From assembly GCF_900105385.1 (NCBI RefSeq), contig NZ_LT629772.1, positions 4,898,001-4,962,000 on the forward strand: a DNA stretch of 64,000 bases. The letters are read 5' to 3'. Made by a program: the position numbers and the translations under genes. Positions within the stretch are counted from its first letter, which is position 1, and every line of letters starts with the position of its first letter. Positions 40,602 to 48,139 of the stretch are shown one piece after another. The notes under the pieces were generated by a model. It was not told the DNA's origin and ran no database searches. It worked only from the letters and a program-made list of their open reading frames with translations. The DNA comes from Microlunatus soli (GTDB lineage: Bacteria > Actinomycetota > Actinomycetes > Propionibacteriales > Propionibacteriaceae).

Positions 40602-41366
40602 GTGACCGAACGCACCGCAGGGCTGGCACGAGATCGCAACCGCCCGCCGCGCCACCGCTATCGCCTCGGGGTGATGGGTGGCACCTTCGACCCGATCCAC
40701 CACGGCCACCTGGTCGCCGCCAGCGAGGTGGCTCGACGGTTCGCCCTGGACGAGGTCGTCTTCGTCCCGACCGGACGTCCGTGGCAGAAGGACGCCCGCG
40801 AAGTGTCCGAGGCCGAGGACCGTTACCTGATGACGGTGATCGCCACGGCGTCCAATCCGCGCTTCACCGTCAGCCGGGTGGACATCGACCGACCCGGGCC
40901 GACCTACACCGTGGACACGCTGCGTGACCTGCGCACCGAACGCGGCGACGATGTCGACTTCTTCTTCATCACCGGCGCCGACGCGCTGTCGGCCATCCTC
41001 ACCTGGCGCGGCGTCGAGGAACTCTTCGGGCTCGCGCACTTCGTCGGCGTCACCCGGCCGGGGCACGAGCTGAGCGTGCCGCCGAAGGAGCAGGTGCCGG
41101 AGGGGCGGCTCACCCTGATGGAGGTGCCAGCGCTGTCCATCTCGTCCACGGGCTGTCGGGATCGTGTCTCCGAGGGTGACCCGATCTGGTATCTGGTGCC
41201 GGACGGGATCGTCCAGTACATCGCCAAGCGCGGGCTCTACCACGACGACGAGCCCGACCATGCCGGCCATCAGACGGCGCCGGCCGGTGGCGGCTCTGGT
41301 CTGCCGGCCAATCGCCTACCCGACATCGAACGAGCATCGGGCACCGAACGAGGGGGAATACTCTGA
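40602..41366 (+). CDS. nadD: Nicotinate-nucleotide adenylyltransferase
   Basis: A 254-residue enzyme that adenylates nicotinate mononucleotide in NAD synthesis. The nucleotidyltransferase HxGH motif is in [13 protein letters not shown] (about 25-37), and [10 protein letters not shown] near residue 180 is the ISSTxxR motif. After the catalytic core a ~45-residue Gly/Pro-rich tail is added ([16 protein letters not shown] to the end), absent in many homologues. The start GTG 40602 lacks a clear ribosome site. The stop overlaps the rsfS start. Confidence 0.95.
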   Translation: MTERTAGLARDRNRPPRHRYRLGVMGGTFDPIHHGHLVAASEVARRFALDEVVFVPTGRPWQKDAREVSEAEDRYLMTVIATASNPRFTVSRVDIDRPGPTYTVDTLRDLRTERGDDVDFFFITGADALSAILTWRGVEELFGLAHFVGVTRPGHELSVPPKEQVPEGRLTLMEVPALSISSTGCRDRVSEGDPIWYLVPDGIVQYIAKRGLYHDDEPDHAGHQTAPAGGGSGLPANRLPDIERASGTERGGIL

Positions 41367-41731
41367 CTGCCACCGAACGCGCCATCGAACTGGCCAAGGC
41401 GGCCGCGGCAGCGGCCTCGGACAAGCTCGGCGCCAACATCGTCGCCTACGACGTGTCGGACCAACTGGCGATCACCGACGTCTTCCTGGTCGTCAGTGCG
41501 ACCAACGAACGGCAGGTCGGCGCGATCGTCGACGGAATCGAGGAGCGGCTCCGCGACCTGGACGCCAAACCGGTCCGCCGCGAAGGTGACCGCGAACTGC
41601 GCTGGGTGCTGCTGGACTACCTCGATGTCGTGGTGCACGTGCAGCATGTCGAGGAACGCACCTTCTATGCCCTGGAACGGATCTGGCACGACTGCCCGGA
41701 GATCGATCTCGATCTCGAGGAGCAGCAGTGA
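41363..41731 (+). CDS. rsfS: Ribosomal silencing factor RsfS, CTG start
   Basis: A 122-residue protein that binds ribosomal protein uL14 and prevents subunit joining. Family body: [40 protein letters not shown], then [22 protein letters not shown]. Homologues begin TATERA; the only codon available there is CTG 41363, which follows AGGGGG by 6 bases. ATG, GTG or TTG in this frame occur only about 30 residues later, which would delete the conserved first helix. The start overlaps the nadD stop by four bases. A CTG start is rare and should be confirmed. Confidence 0.9.
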   Translation: MTATERAIELAKAAAAAASDKLGANIVAYDVSDQLAITDVFLVVSATNERQVGAIVDGIEERLRDLDAKPVRREGDRELRWVLLDYLDVVVHVQHVEERTFYALERIWHDCPEIDLDLEEQQ

Positions 41732-42363
41732 CCGCCCGCCGGCTGATCGTCTGGCGGCATGGCCGGACCGAATGGAACGCGACCGGCCGCTACCAGGGGC
41801 AGGCCGACATCCCGCTGGACGAACTCGGTCAGCGGCAGGCCGCCGCTGCGGCGAAGATGATCAAGGACCTGGAGCCGACCGCGATCGTCGCCAGCGACCT
41901 GTCTCGAGCCGCGGCCACCGCGCAGGCCCTGGCTGCCGAGACCGGCCTCACGGTGGTCCATGATCAACGGCTCCGGGAGATCCACGTCGGCAGCTGGGAA
42001 GGGCTGACCGTCGACCAGGCCCGCGAGGTTGACCCCGAATCGGTCGAGGCGGTGGCCAAGGGCTTGGACGTCCGGCGCTCACCGACCGGCGAGCTGACCA
42101 GTGAGGTCGCGGCACGAGTCGCGGCAGCGTTCAGTGAGATCGTCGAGCGGGCCGACGACGAGGCGGTGGTGGTCGCCACCATGCACGGCTTGGCCGGGCG
42201 GGTCGGCATCGCCGAATTCCTCGGCATCGACCACACCGCCCTCGGTGGGCTGCGCAATTGCGCCTGGGTGATCCTGGACCGGCACCCGCTCGGGCACTGG
42301 TACATCGCCAACTACAACCTGCAGGCCGAACTCAGCGTCCCCGACGACGACCGCGTCGCCTAG
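41728..42363 (+). CDS. Histidine-phosphatase-family (phosphoglycerate mutase-like) enzyme
   Basis: A 211-residue phosphatase. Catalytic RHG motif in VWRHGRTEWNATGRYQGQ (His at about residue 11) and the second His in ATMHGLAGRVG (about residue 151). The GTG start overlaps the rsfS stop (GTGA). In Mycobacterium the gene at the same place after nadD-rsfS is glucosyl-3-phosphoglycerate phosphatase, so that role is possible; it rests on synteny as I remember it. It may equally be a general cofactor-independent phosphatase. Confidence 0.9.
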   Translation: MTARRLIVWRHGRTEWNATGRYQGQADIPLDELGQRQAAAAAKMIKDLEPTAIVASDLSRAAATAQALAAETGLTVVHDQRLREIHVGSWEGLTVDQAREVDPESVEAVAKGLDVRRSPTGELTSEVAARVAAAFSEIVERADDEAVVVATMHGLAGRVGIAEFLGIDHTALGGLRNCAWVILDRHPLGHWYIANYNLQAELSVPDDDRVA

Positions 42364-42371
42364 CTCCCTGG

Positions 42372-42400
42372 GCCTGTCGAAGGTCCCGGAGCCTGTCGAA
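42372..42400. repeat. Paired GCCTGTCGAA repeat-like element
   Basis: GCCTGTCGAA occurs at 42372-42381 and 42391-42400 with 9 bases between. The same TGTCGAA core is in the element at 25037. Located between convergent genes; resembles dispersed REP-like sequences. Confidence 0.5.
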
Positions 42401-42409
42401 CGGCCGAAC

Positions 42410-43075
42410 TCAACCTCCGGACAGCAACTCCCGGACCACCGGAGCGAGGGCAACTCCGAGATCGCGATTGTTCTGCTCGGTGAAGTGGATCCCGTCGACG
42501 CCGTCGGTGCTGATCACACTGCCGGCGTCGAAGAAATGGACGCCGGTGAAGTCGGCGAGCGCCGCGTACAGACCGGACAGCGCCTCGGTCTTCTGCCGGC
42601 CGCCGACCCAGATCGCCTCGAACCACGGATGCGGGATCTCGGTCAGCGGCGGTGGCGCCACCAGCAGCAGCTTCGGTGCCGGATACTCGGTGCCGACACC
42701 GCCGGTCGAGCCCTGTATCTGGCCGACCAGGATCGACATCGCCGCGGCGATGTCGATCGGCTCCCGATGCAAGAAGGCCTTGGTGTCGTTGGTGCCGAGC
42801 ATCATGATCACCAGATCGAGCGGCAGTTGACTGGCCAGCGCAGCCGGCAGATAGTCGGCGGCGGCCAGTCGGTCGTCGGTGTGATCACCGGCGACGGTCC
42901 GCCCGCTCAGTCCTTCCTCGATGATCACGGTGTCGGCGCCGAGTTCGCGGCTCAGCACACCGGTCCAGCGGACGTCGGGGGAGTAGCGCTCGCTCGGCGC
43001 CCCACCCGGCACCGGCACCCAGCCCCAGGTCAGGGAATCCCCGAAACACATGATCCTGCGTACGTCGTCGGCCAT
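42410..43075 (-). CDS. SGNH hydrolase, arylesterase/acyltransferase (MsAcT-like)
   Basis: A 221-residue esterase of the SGNH/GDSL fold. Block I is CFGDSLTWGW (S14), block III GTNDTKA (N97), block V DGVDGIHF (D194, H197). The opening region closely matches what I remember of the Mycobacterium smegmatis acyltransferase MsAcT (for example APSERYSPDVRWTGVLSRELGA), which forms an octamer and favours transacylation in water. The start ATG is 72 bases from the tRNA on the opposite strand. Physiological substrate unknown. Confidence 0.9.
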   Translation of the reverse strand: MADDVRRIMCFGDSLTWGWVPVPGGAPSERYSPDVRWTGVLSRELGADTVIIEEGLSGRTVAGDHTDDRLAAADYLPAALASQLPLDLVIMMLGTNDTKAFLHREPIDIAAAMSILVGQIQGSTGGVGTEYPAPKLLLVAPPPLTEIPHPWFEAIWVGGRQKTEALSGLYAALADFTGVHFFDAGSVISTDGVDGIHFTEQNNRDLGVALAPVVRELLSGG

Positions 43076-43101
43076 GTCCGTACGCTACCGGTCACCCCGA
43101 T

Positions 43102-43131
43102 TTCGCATCCGCGGCAGGTGCACGCTAAGAT
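43102..43131 (+). promoter_or_regulatory. tRNA promoter
   Basis: TAAGAT (43126-43131) is a good -10 box placed 17 bases before the tRNA 5' end. A weak -35, TTCGCA (43102-43107), is 18 bases upstream. Deduced from position. Confidence 0.45.
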
Positions 43132-43147
43132 CGCATCCGCTGTTCAA

Positions 43148-43220
43148 GGGGCTTTGGCGCAGTTGGTAGCGCGTTTCCATGGCATGGAAAAGGTCAGGGG
43201 TTCGAATCCCCTAAGCTCCA
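43148..43220 (+). tRNA. tRNA-Ala, anticodon GGC
   Basis: A 73-base cloverleaf. The 7-bp acceptor stem carries the G3:U70 wobble that defines tRNA-Ala. D stem GCGC/GCGC, anticodon stem TTTCC/GGAAA around loop ATGGCAT, giving anticodon GGC for codon GCC. T arm AGGGG-TTCGAAT-CCCCT. Discriminator A73; CCA is not encoded. A terminator hairpin follows within 20 bases. Confidence 0.97.
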
Positions 43221-43237
43221 CAGGAGAGTCGAGGTTC

Positions 43238-43281
43238 GAGCCCTGTCTCGCGTTATCGCGAGGCGGGGCTCCTTCGTTCTG
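43238..43281 (+). terminator. Rho-independent terminator after tRNA-Ala
   Basis: GAGCCC (43238-43243) to CTCGCG (43247-43252) pairs with CGCGAG (43257-43262) to GGGCTC (43266-43271): a 15-pair stem with two G-U pairs and a TTAT loop. A U-rich TTCGTTCTGT tail follows. Confidence 0.9.
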
Positions 43282-43312
43282 TCGGGGTGTCGGAGACGAT
43301 GTCGGAATCGGG

Positions 43313-43960
43313 TCAGTGCGGCAGACTCGCCCGTTTCACGGCAGCCTCGAATGCTGGCGCGAGTGGCAGCAAGGCGGCCCGCATCCGCTCGGCCAATGAG
43401 CCGGCGGGGACGACGAATCCGGTGCTCGATGCGGATACCGCAACCGATGTCAGCCAGTCGTGAATGGCCACTCGTGCGGCCGCACCGACGCCGGCAGCGA
43501 GCACCCGTGCGGTCAGTGGATCGATGTCGGGTGCGCGCTCTATGAGCGCGTCTGCCAGCGGCCGCTCGCTGATCGCGACGCTGTCTGCATACGACTCTCG
43601 GAGAGCGGGACTGGTGGTGATCATCAACAGCACGTCCCGTGCCTGATCCCCGGGGTCGGCGTATTGCTCGACGATCGCGCTGATCACCGCCTCGGACAGG
43701 CTGATCTCGTCCGGCCGGGTGGCAATCGCGGTCACGATGCGCTGTTCCCGGTCCGCGGTGATGGCGGCGACGATCGCCTGCTCCCGACTCGAGAAGTAGT
43801 TGTTGTACGTCCTCGGCGAGACGCCACTCGCTTCGGCGATGTCGTGGACACGGACGTTGTCGGGGCCACGTTCCAGCGCGAGGCGCAGCGCGGCGTCGCG
43901 CAGTGCCACACGGGTGGCCTGCTTCTTCCGCTCCCGCAGTCCGATGTCGTCCTCGGTCAC
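43313..43960 (-). CDS. TetR-family transcriptional regulator
   Basis: A 215-residue repressor. The helix-turn-helix is VRVHDIAEASGVSPRTYNNYFSSREQAIV at about 34-62, a form (RTYNNYF) common in actinobacterial TetR proteins. I chose GTG 43960, giving VTEDDIGLRERKKQAT as N-terminus; the frame extends to 44035 but that part overlaps the operator-like palindrome. Divergent from the 44058 gene, with a large palindrome in between. Confidence 0.9.
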   Translation of the reverse strand: MTEDDIGLRERKKQATRVALRDAALRLALERGPDNVRVHDIAEASGVSPRTYNNYFSSREQAIVAAITADREQRIVTAIATRPDEISLSEAVISAIVEQYADPGDQARDVLLMITTSPALRESYADSVAISERPLADALIERAPDIDPLTARVLAAGVGAAARVAIHDWLTSVAVSASSTGFVVPAGSLAERMRAALLPLAPAFEAAVKRASLPH

Positions 43961-43982
43961 GTCCTCAGTGTCGCAGCCCACA

Positions 43983-44010
43983 TGCGCGCCAGCAAATTTG
44001 CGTGCGCGCA
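43983..44010. promoter_or_regulatory. 28-bp near-perfect palindrome, likely TetR operator
   Basis: 12 of 14 half-site positions match. The outer arms are TGCGCGC and GCGCGCA; the centre is GCAAATTTGC. Sits between the divergent TetR and 44058 genes, 48 bases before the latter start codon. Typical for a TetR dimer or dimer pair. Confidence 0.75.
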
Positions 44011-44057
44011 GTTTTGTGTAGAGTCGTGGCACCACTCGACGGAAGGAGCATCACGAG

Positions 44058-45089
44058 ATGCGAGGCAGGGGCATGACCTACGACACGGGCTTTGTCCGTC
44101 ACGGCAGCAACTCCCGGGAGGTCTTCGACGCAGCACGGGTCGAGGAGGAACTGAGGATCATCCGCAACGATCTGAACTGCAACGCCGTTCAGCTCGTCGG
44201 CGGCGACCCGGAACGTTTGGAGATCGCGGCCGGTTTCGCGGCAGAACTCGGGATGGAGGTCTGGTTCTCCCCGTACCCACTGGAGCAGACCACCGACCAG
44301 ATCCTCGACCTTTTCACCGACTGCGCCGAGCGAGCCGAGCGGCTTCGGGTGGCCGGCGCGGACATCGTGTTCGTCGCCGGTGTCGAGCTGAGCGTGATGA
44401 ATCGTGGGTTCATCGACGGCGACGGTGTCAACGCGCGGCTGTCCACGCTGCTGGCCACTGCCGAAGGGCGAGCCGAGCGGCTCGCCGGAGTGAGTCGGCG
44501 ACTCAATGCCTTTCTCGCCGAAGCTGTGACGGCCGTCAGAGAGTATTTCCGTGGGCCGGTCAGTTACGCCGCCATCCAGTTCGAAGCCGTCGACTGGGAC
44601 CCGTTCGACGTCGTGACGGTGGAACTCATCCGCTCCGCAGCCGTCGCCGACATCTTCCGATCCGGTGTGCGCACCCTGGTTGCGCAGAGTTCGAAACCTG
44701 TCGCCATCACCGGCTTCGGCGCCGCCACCTGGCGAGGCGCCGGCGACCTGGCTCCGCGCAGCATGGAGATCATCGAGAACGATCCCGAGACCGGGGCACC
44801 GACCCGACTGAGCGACGTCGTCGAACGCGACGAGGCCGGTCAGGCGGGCTACCTCGGTGAACTGCTGGCGATCTTCGACAGCGAGGGAGTGGACAGTGCC
44901 TTCGTCTTCCTCTTCGCCCTCGACAACCTTCCGCATCGTCCCGACGGCGACCCGCGCGACGACCTGGATCTCGCCAGCTTCGGCATCGTCAAAGTCCTCG
45001 AGGAACGGACCGGTAGCAGCTATCCGGGGATGCCGTGGGAACCCAAAGCTGCCTTCGCCGCGGTTGCCGAGTTCTACGCTCAGGGTTGA
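44058..45089 (+). CDS. TIM-barrel-like protein, function not recognised
   Basis: A 343-residue cytosolic protein. It opens GMTYDTGFVRHGSNSREVFDAARVEEELRIIRNDL, then CNAVQLVGGDPERLE, LGMEVWFSPYPLE and a C-terminal DSAFVFLFALDNLPHR, consistent with strands of a barrel like those of glycosidases or xylose-isomerase-like folds. As I recall, database relatives carry the label abortive phage infection protein; I see nothing in the sequence that shows such a role. GGAAGGAG lies 9 bases before the ATG. Expression is probably controlled by the divergent TetR protein. Confidence 0.75.
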   Translation: MRGRGMTYDTGFVRHGSNSREVFDAARVEEELRIIRNDLNCNAVQLVGGDPERLEIAAGFAAELGMEVWFSPYPLEQTTDQILDLFTDCAERAERLRVAGADIVFVAGVELSVMNRGFIDGDGVNARLSTLLATAEGRAERLAGVSRRLNAFLAEAVTAVREYFRGPVSYAAIQFEAVDWDPFDVVTVELIRSAAVADIFRSGVRTLVAQSSKPVAITGFGAATWRGAGDLAPRSMEIIENDPETGAPTRLSDVVERDEAGQAGYLGELLAIFDSEGVDSAFVFLFALDNLPHRPDGDPRDDLDLASFGIVKVLEERTGSSYPGMPWEPKAAFAAVAEFYAQG

Positions 45090-45120
45090 GCAGGCGCCGG
45101 CCAGCTCGGGCCGGTCCTGC
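45090..45120. terminator. GC-rich hairpin between convergent genes
   Basis: GCAGG (45090-45094) and CCGGCC (45097-45102) pair with GGCCGG (45109-45114) and CCTGC (45116-45120) with a small internal bulge and a 6-base loop. It occupies the gap between two convergent genes and can serve both; no U-run. Confidence 0.65.
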
Positions 45121-45131
45121 GACGGGTTCGC

Positions 45132-45488
45132 TCAGCGGCGTCCGAGACGGCGCTCACCGGACGCGCCGGGTTGGTAGGCGATCCCGTAGTGGGAGAAGAT
45201 CTCCGGCTCCAGGGCGGCATCGAGTTCGCCGTCGGTGTCGATCGCCGGAGCGTCCTTGGCAGTCTTCTTGTCGGTCAGCACCCGGACATGTTTGGGCGAC
45301 ACCCGCGCGCCGTCGAGGGGGACGAAGATCAGTCGTCCACCGCCGGGGAATCCGACCTTGACCGTGGCAAAAGATGCCTGCTGGGTTGCGGTGTCGTAGT
45401 AGACACCCTCCAGGTTGCCGATCTTGGAGCCGTCTTCGTCCACGACGGGCTCACCTCTCCAGTCGCGGATGTCATCTGCTTCAAACAT
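45132..45488 (-). CDS. PRC-barrel domain protein
   Basis: A 118-residue protein. The N-terminal ~80 residues form a PRC barrel (DDIRDWRGEPVVDEDGSKIGNLEGVYYD, then RLIFVPLDGARV). The remaining 35 residues are charged. PRC-barrel proteins of this kind bind RNA or act as adaptor modules; their actinobacterial roles are not settled. ATG 45488 has AAGGGA 4 bases upstream; an in-frame extension to 45539 lacks a ribosome site. Confidence 0.85.
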   Translation of the reverse strand: MFEADDIRDWRGEPVVDEDGSKIGNLEGVYYDTATQQASFATVKVGFPGGGRLIFVPLDGARVSPKHVRVLTDKKTAKDAPAIDTDGELDAALEPEIFSHYGIAYQPGASGERRLGRR

Positions 45489-45555
45489 CTGATTCCCTTG
45501 TTCGACGGATCCCCGATGATTTCGCATCGTACTCAGCAACCCGGCTCATCTGGGA

Positions 45556-46308
45556 TCAGCGAGCACTCCAGCCACCGTCCATGGTGTAGGACGCTCCGGT
45601 CACCATGCCCGCATCCGGCCCGGCCAGCCATACCGCCAGCGACGCGACCTCGGTCGGCTCGACCAGCCGTTTGATACTGGACTCGGTGAGCATCACCCGT
45701 TCCAGCACGTCGGACTCGGCGATGCCATGCTGCCGGGCCTGATCGGCGATCTGGCCCTCGACCAGCGGAGTCCGGACGTAGCCGGGGTTGATGCAGTTAC
45801 TGGTCACCCCGTGCGGCCCGCCCTCCAGGGCGGTCACCTTCGACATTCCTTCCAGACCGTGCTTGGCGGCGACGTACGCCGACTTGTAGGCCGAGGCTCG
45901 CAGGCCGTGCACGCTGGAGATGTTGATCACTCGACCGTGACCCCGGGCGTACATCGCCGGCAGCGCGGCCCGGACCAGCAGGAACGGTGCCTCCAGCATG
46001 ATCGTGATGATCCGACGGAACATCGCCGGATCGAACTCCTCGATCGGGCTGACCCGCTGGATACCCGCATTGTTGACCAGGATGTCGCAATCCAGGTGCA
46101 GATCCTCCAGCGCCTCGGTCGCGGAGAGGTCGATCCGCCACGGCGTGCCGCCGATCGTGGCTGCCATCGCCTCCGCAGCATCGCCGTCGATGTCGGCCAC
46201 CGTCACCCGGGCGCCGGCATCGGCAAAGGCGGTGGCGATCGCGGCTCCGATACCGCTCGCACCGCCGGTCACCACTGCCGTCCGCTCGGCCAGTCCTCGG
46301 GATGCCAT
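45556..46308 (-). CDS. 3-hydroxybutyrate dehydrogenase (SDR)
   Basis: A 250-residue SDR. TGGASGIG (cofactor), NNAGIQ, catalytic Ser in ISSVHGL, and YVAAKHGLEG for Tyr/Lys. The segments IQRVSPIEEF and NPGYVRTPLVEGQI are characteristic of D-3-hydroxybutyrate dehydrogenase, which oxidises 3-hydroxybutyrate to acetoacetate. Length is standard. It stands alone on the minus strand. Polyhydroxybutyrate or ketone-body use is the expected setting. Confidence 0.88.
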   Translation of the reverse strand: MASRGLAERTAVVTGGASGIGAAIATAFADAGARVTVADIDGDAAEAMAATIGGTPWRIDLSATEALEDLHLDCDILVNNAGIQRVSPIEEFDPAMFRRIITIMLEAPFLLVRAALPAMYARGHGRVINISSVHGLRASAYKSAYVAAKHGLEGMSKVTALEGGPHGVTSNCINPGYVRTPLVEGQIADQARQHGIAESDVLERVMLTESSIKRLVEPTEVASLAVWLAGPDAGMVTGASYTMDGGWSAR

Positions 46309-46432
46309 CGGGTCTCCTTCGCACTCTTGACGTTCGTTGTGAGGAGGGACACACTAAGCCTTAGACGCGCCACTGGCCGGTGGTGAAGCATTGCAAGCGA
46401 TACGGGCGACAGCCCGCGACCGCCGCAAGGGG

Positions 46433-46465
46433 TTCGGCCTCCTCGGGGTTTCGGAGGAGGCCGAA
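46433..46465. terminator. 12-bp perfect hairpin downstream of rskA
   Basis: TTCGGCCTCCTC (46433-46444) pairs with GAGGAGGCCGAA (46454-46465) around a 9-base loop. It follows the rskA stop on the minus strand and precedes the hydroxybutyrate dehydrogenase gene. No U-run on the minus strand; on the plus strand TTCTT follows. Confidence 0.7.
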
Positions 46466-46492
46466 TTCTTGTCCCGGCTCAGGCCATCCGGC

Positions 46493-47245
46493 TCACAAGG
46501 ACTGCACCGCGAACGGATCGCCGGTCGGCGTCGAGGACCCACCCTCCGGTTCGAGTGTGACACCGACCGCCGCCGTCGAGCGGATGTCCCCGGTCAGCAG
46601 GATCGGACCTGCGTCGGCAGCGAACGTCCGATCCGGGCGAAAGACCTTGTCGCCCCCGCGAACCGTCACCGTCCAGAGCTGATAGGTGCGGTCCACCCCC
46701 GGGGCGGTGACCTCCGACGGTACGGCCAGCGCGGCGTTGCGCTGTTCGGAGACGATGTAGGTCATCCGCATCCCGTTCGGAGCGGTCTGCCGGTAGGTGC
46801 GCGCATCGGGTGCGGACAGCACCCGGGAGATCGCCACACCGTCGGCTCGCTGCTGCTCGGCGAGTCGGTGCCGGCCCCACGCCCAACCACCGAGGGCCAC
46901 CGCCGCCACCAGAGCGGCAGCACCGATCAGTGCCGTCACCGAACGGACCAACCGGCCGCGGCCCGGCCGTGCCCGGTTCAACGGGACGGGCTGCTCGCCG
47001 TGCGCCGGGACCGGGTCCTCCTGCCGGACCTGGCCGATCGCTGTCAGCACGTCGGTCCGCAGCTGCGGCGGCGGGGCGGTGTCGCTCAGCGCGGACAACT
47101 CCGAGATCGCCGGGCCGAATTCGCTGAGTTCGCGACGACAGTCGTCACAGGAGTCCAGGTGCTCCTCGAAACGGGCGCGATCCTCGGGGTCGAGGGCGTC
47201 CAACGCATATCCGGACAGCAGCTGGTGCGGATCATGATCGGTCAT
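46493..47245 (-). CDS. rskA: Anti-sigma-K factor RskA
   Basis: A 250-residue single-span membrane protein. The cytosolic N-terminal zinc-anti-sigma-like domain has HLDSCDDC (residues near 29-36) and LDALDPEDRARFEEH. One hydrophobic helix near 103-122 (SVTALIGAAALVAAVALGGW) is followed by an extracytoplasmic domain with YQLWTVTVRGGDKVF, typical of RskA. It holds SigK inactive until cleaved. The start overlaps the sigK stop (ATGA). Confidence 0.93.
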   Translation of the reverse strand: MTDHDPHQLLSGYALDALDPEDRARFEEHLDSCDDCRRELSEFGPAISELSALSDTAPPPQLRTDVLTAIGQVRQEDPVPAHGEQPVPLNRARPGRGRLVRSVTALIGAAALVAAVALGGWAWGRHRLAEQQRADGVAISRVLSAPDARTYRQTAPNGMRMTYIVSEQRNAALAVPSEVTAPGVDRTYQLWTVTVRGGDKVFRPDRTFAADAGPILLTGDIRSTAAVGVTLEPEGGSSTPTGDPFAVQSL

Positions 47246-47793
47246 GCTCGCACCTCCAGCGCGTCTCGAAGTTTGATCAAGCCATCTCTCATTCTCGTCT
47301 TCACCGTGCCGAGCGGTATCTCCAACAGGCCGGCGATCTGGCTCTGGCTGTAGCCACCGAAGTAGGCCAACGTGACGGCCTCACGCTGCAACTCGGTCAG
47401 CTGCGCCAACCCGGCCCGGACCCGATCGGTGTCCCACCGCTGTTCGACCGACTCGGCAACATCATCCCGCGGCTCGGCCATCGTCTGCCGGGAGTAGCGC
47501 TCCTCGCGGTCGGTCCGACTCTGAGCCGAGCGGATCCGGTCGACACCGCGGCGATGCGCGATCGTCAGCATCCAGGTCAGCACGGTGCCCCGGTCGAGGC
47601 GATAGCGAGTGCAGGTCCGCCAGATCTCCACGAACACCTCCTGGGTCACCTCCGCCGCCTGATCCGACGACCGCAGCACCCGCAGGATCACTCCGTAGAC
47701 CCGGGACGCGGTCAGGTCGTACAGCTCGGCGAAGGCGTCCTCGTGCCCGAGTGCTGACCGCCGTACCAGGTCGGCGAGCAGGTCCTCATCCAT
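47242..47793 (-). CDS. sigK: ECF RNA polymerase sigma factor SigK
   Basis: A 183-residue extracytoplasmic-function sigma factor. Region 2: AFAELYDLTASRVYGVILRVLRSSDQAAEVTQEVFVEIWR. Region 4 helix-turn-helix: LAYFGGYSQSQIAGLLEIPLGTVKTRMRDGLIKL. I chose ATG 47793, four bases after GGAGG, because the length matches homologues; ATG 47886 gives a longer N-terminus without family content. It is co-transcribed with rskA. It probably directs the neighbouring sortase and ferritin-like genes as well as itself; no SigK-type promoter could be assigned. Confidence 0.92.
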   Translation of the reverse strand: MDEDLLADLVRRSALGHEDAFAELYDLTASRVYGVILRVLRSSDQAAEVTQEVFVEIWRTCTRYRLDRGTVLTWMLTIAHRRGVDRIRSAQSRTDREERYSRQTMAEPRDDVAESVEQRWDTDRVRAGLAQLTELQREAVTLAYFGGYSQSQIAGLLEIPLGTVKTRMRDGLIKLRDALEVRA

Positions 47794-48139
47794 CCGGCCT
47801 CCAGCCTCGGGCCGGCGGGCCCGATCGGCATCGGCCGCACCGCTGTCGGGATCGGGCGGGCCATCCGGAACAACGAACAGGTTCATCGTCCCCGAACCCT
47901 GTCCGTCGACATCAACGTCAGGGGGCATCGTACGGCCTGCTCTGTGGCGCGATGCCGCGGTCGGTCCCGACTGTTGCACCTCACGGTCACCTCCATCCCG
48001 AACGGCACTCGCCAGGTGTTCGCCACGGAGGCGGATTCGGATTGCCCGGAAAGCCGACCAATCCGGTCGACCGTCGTCACCGAACAGCTCCCAGAAGGCA
48101 CGGACACGCAGACACCGTTCCGACCCGGAGGAGCCGCAG
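47794..48139. other. Divergent intergenic region between sigK and sortase
   Basis: 346 bases without a supported gene if SigK starts at 47793. It must hold the promoters of both divergent units. A longer SigK reading frame runs through part of it. I find no consensus SigK site (CCATCC is seen near 47993 but has no matching -10 at the right distance). GGAGGAG before the sortase start is a clear ribosome site. Confidence 0.5.

Noticed and set aside
43148-43240. tRNA-Ala as an integration site
   Set aside because: I could find no copy of the tRNA 3' end within the window and no integrase gene; a terminator follows directly.
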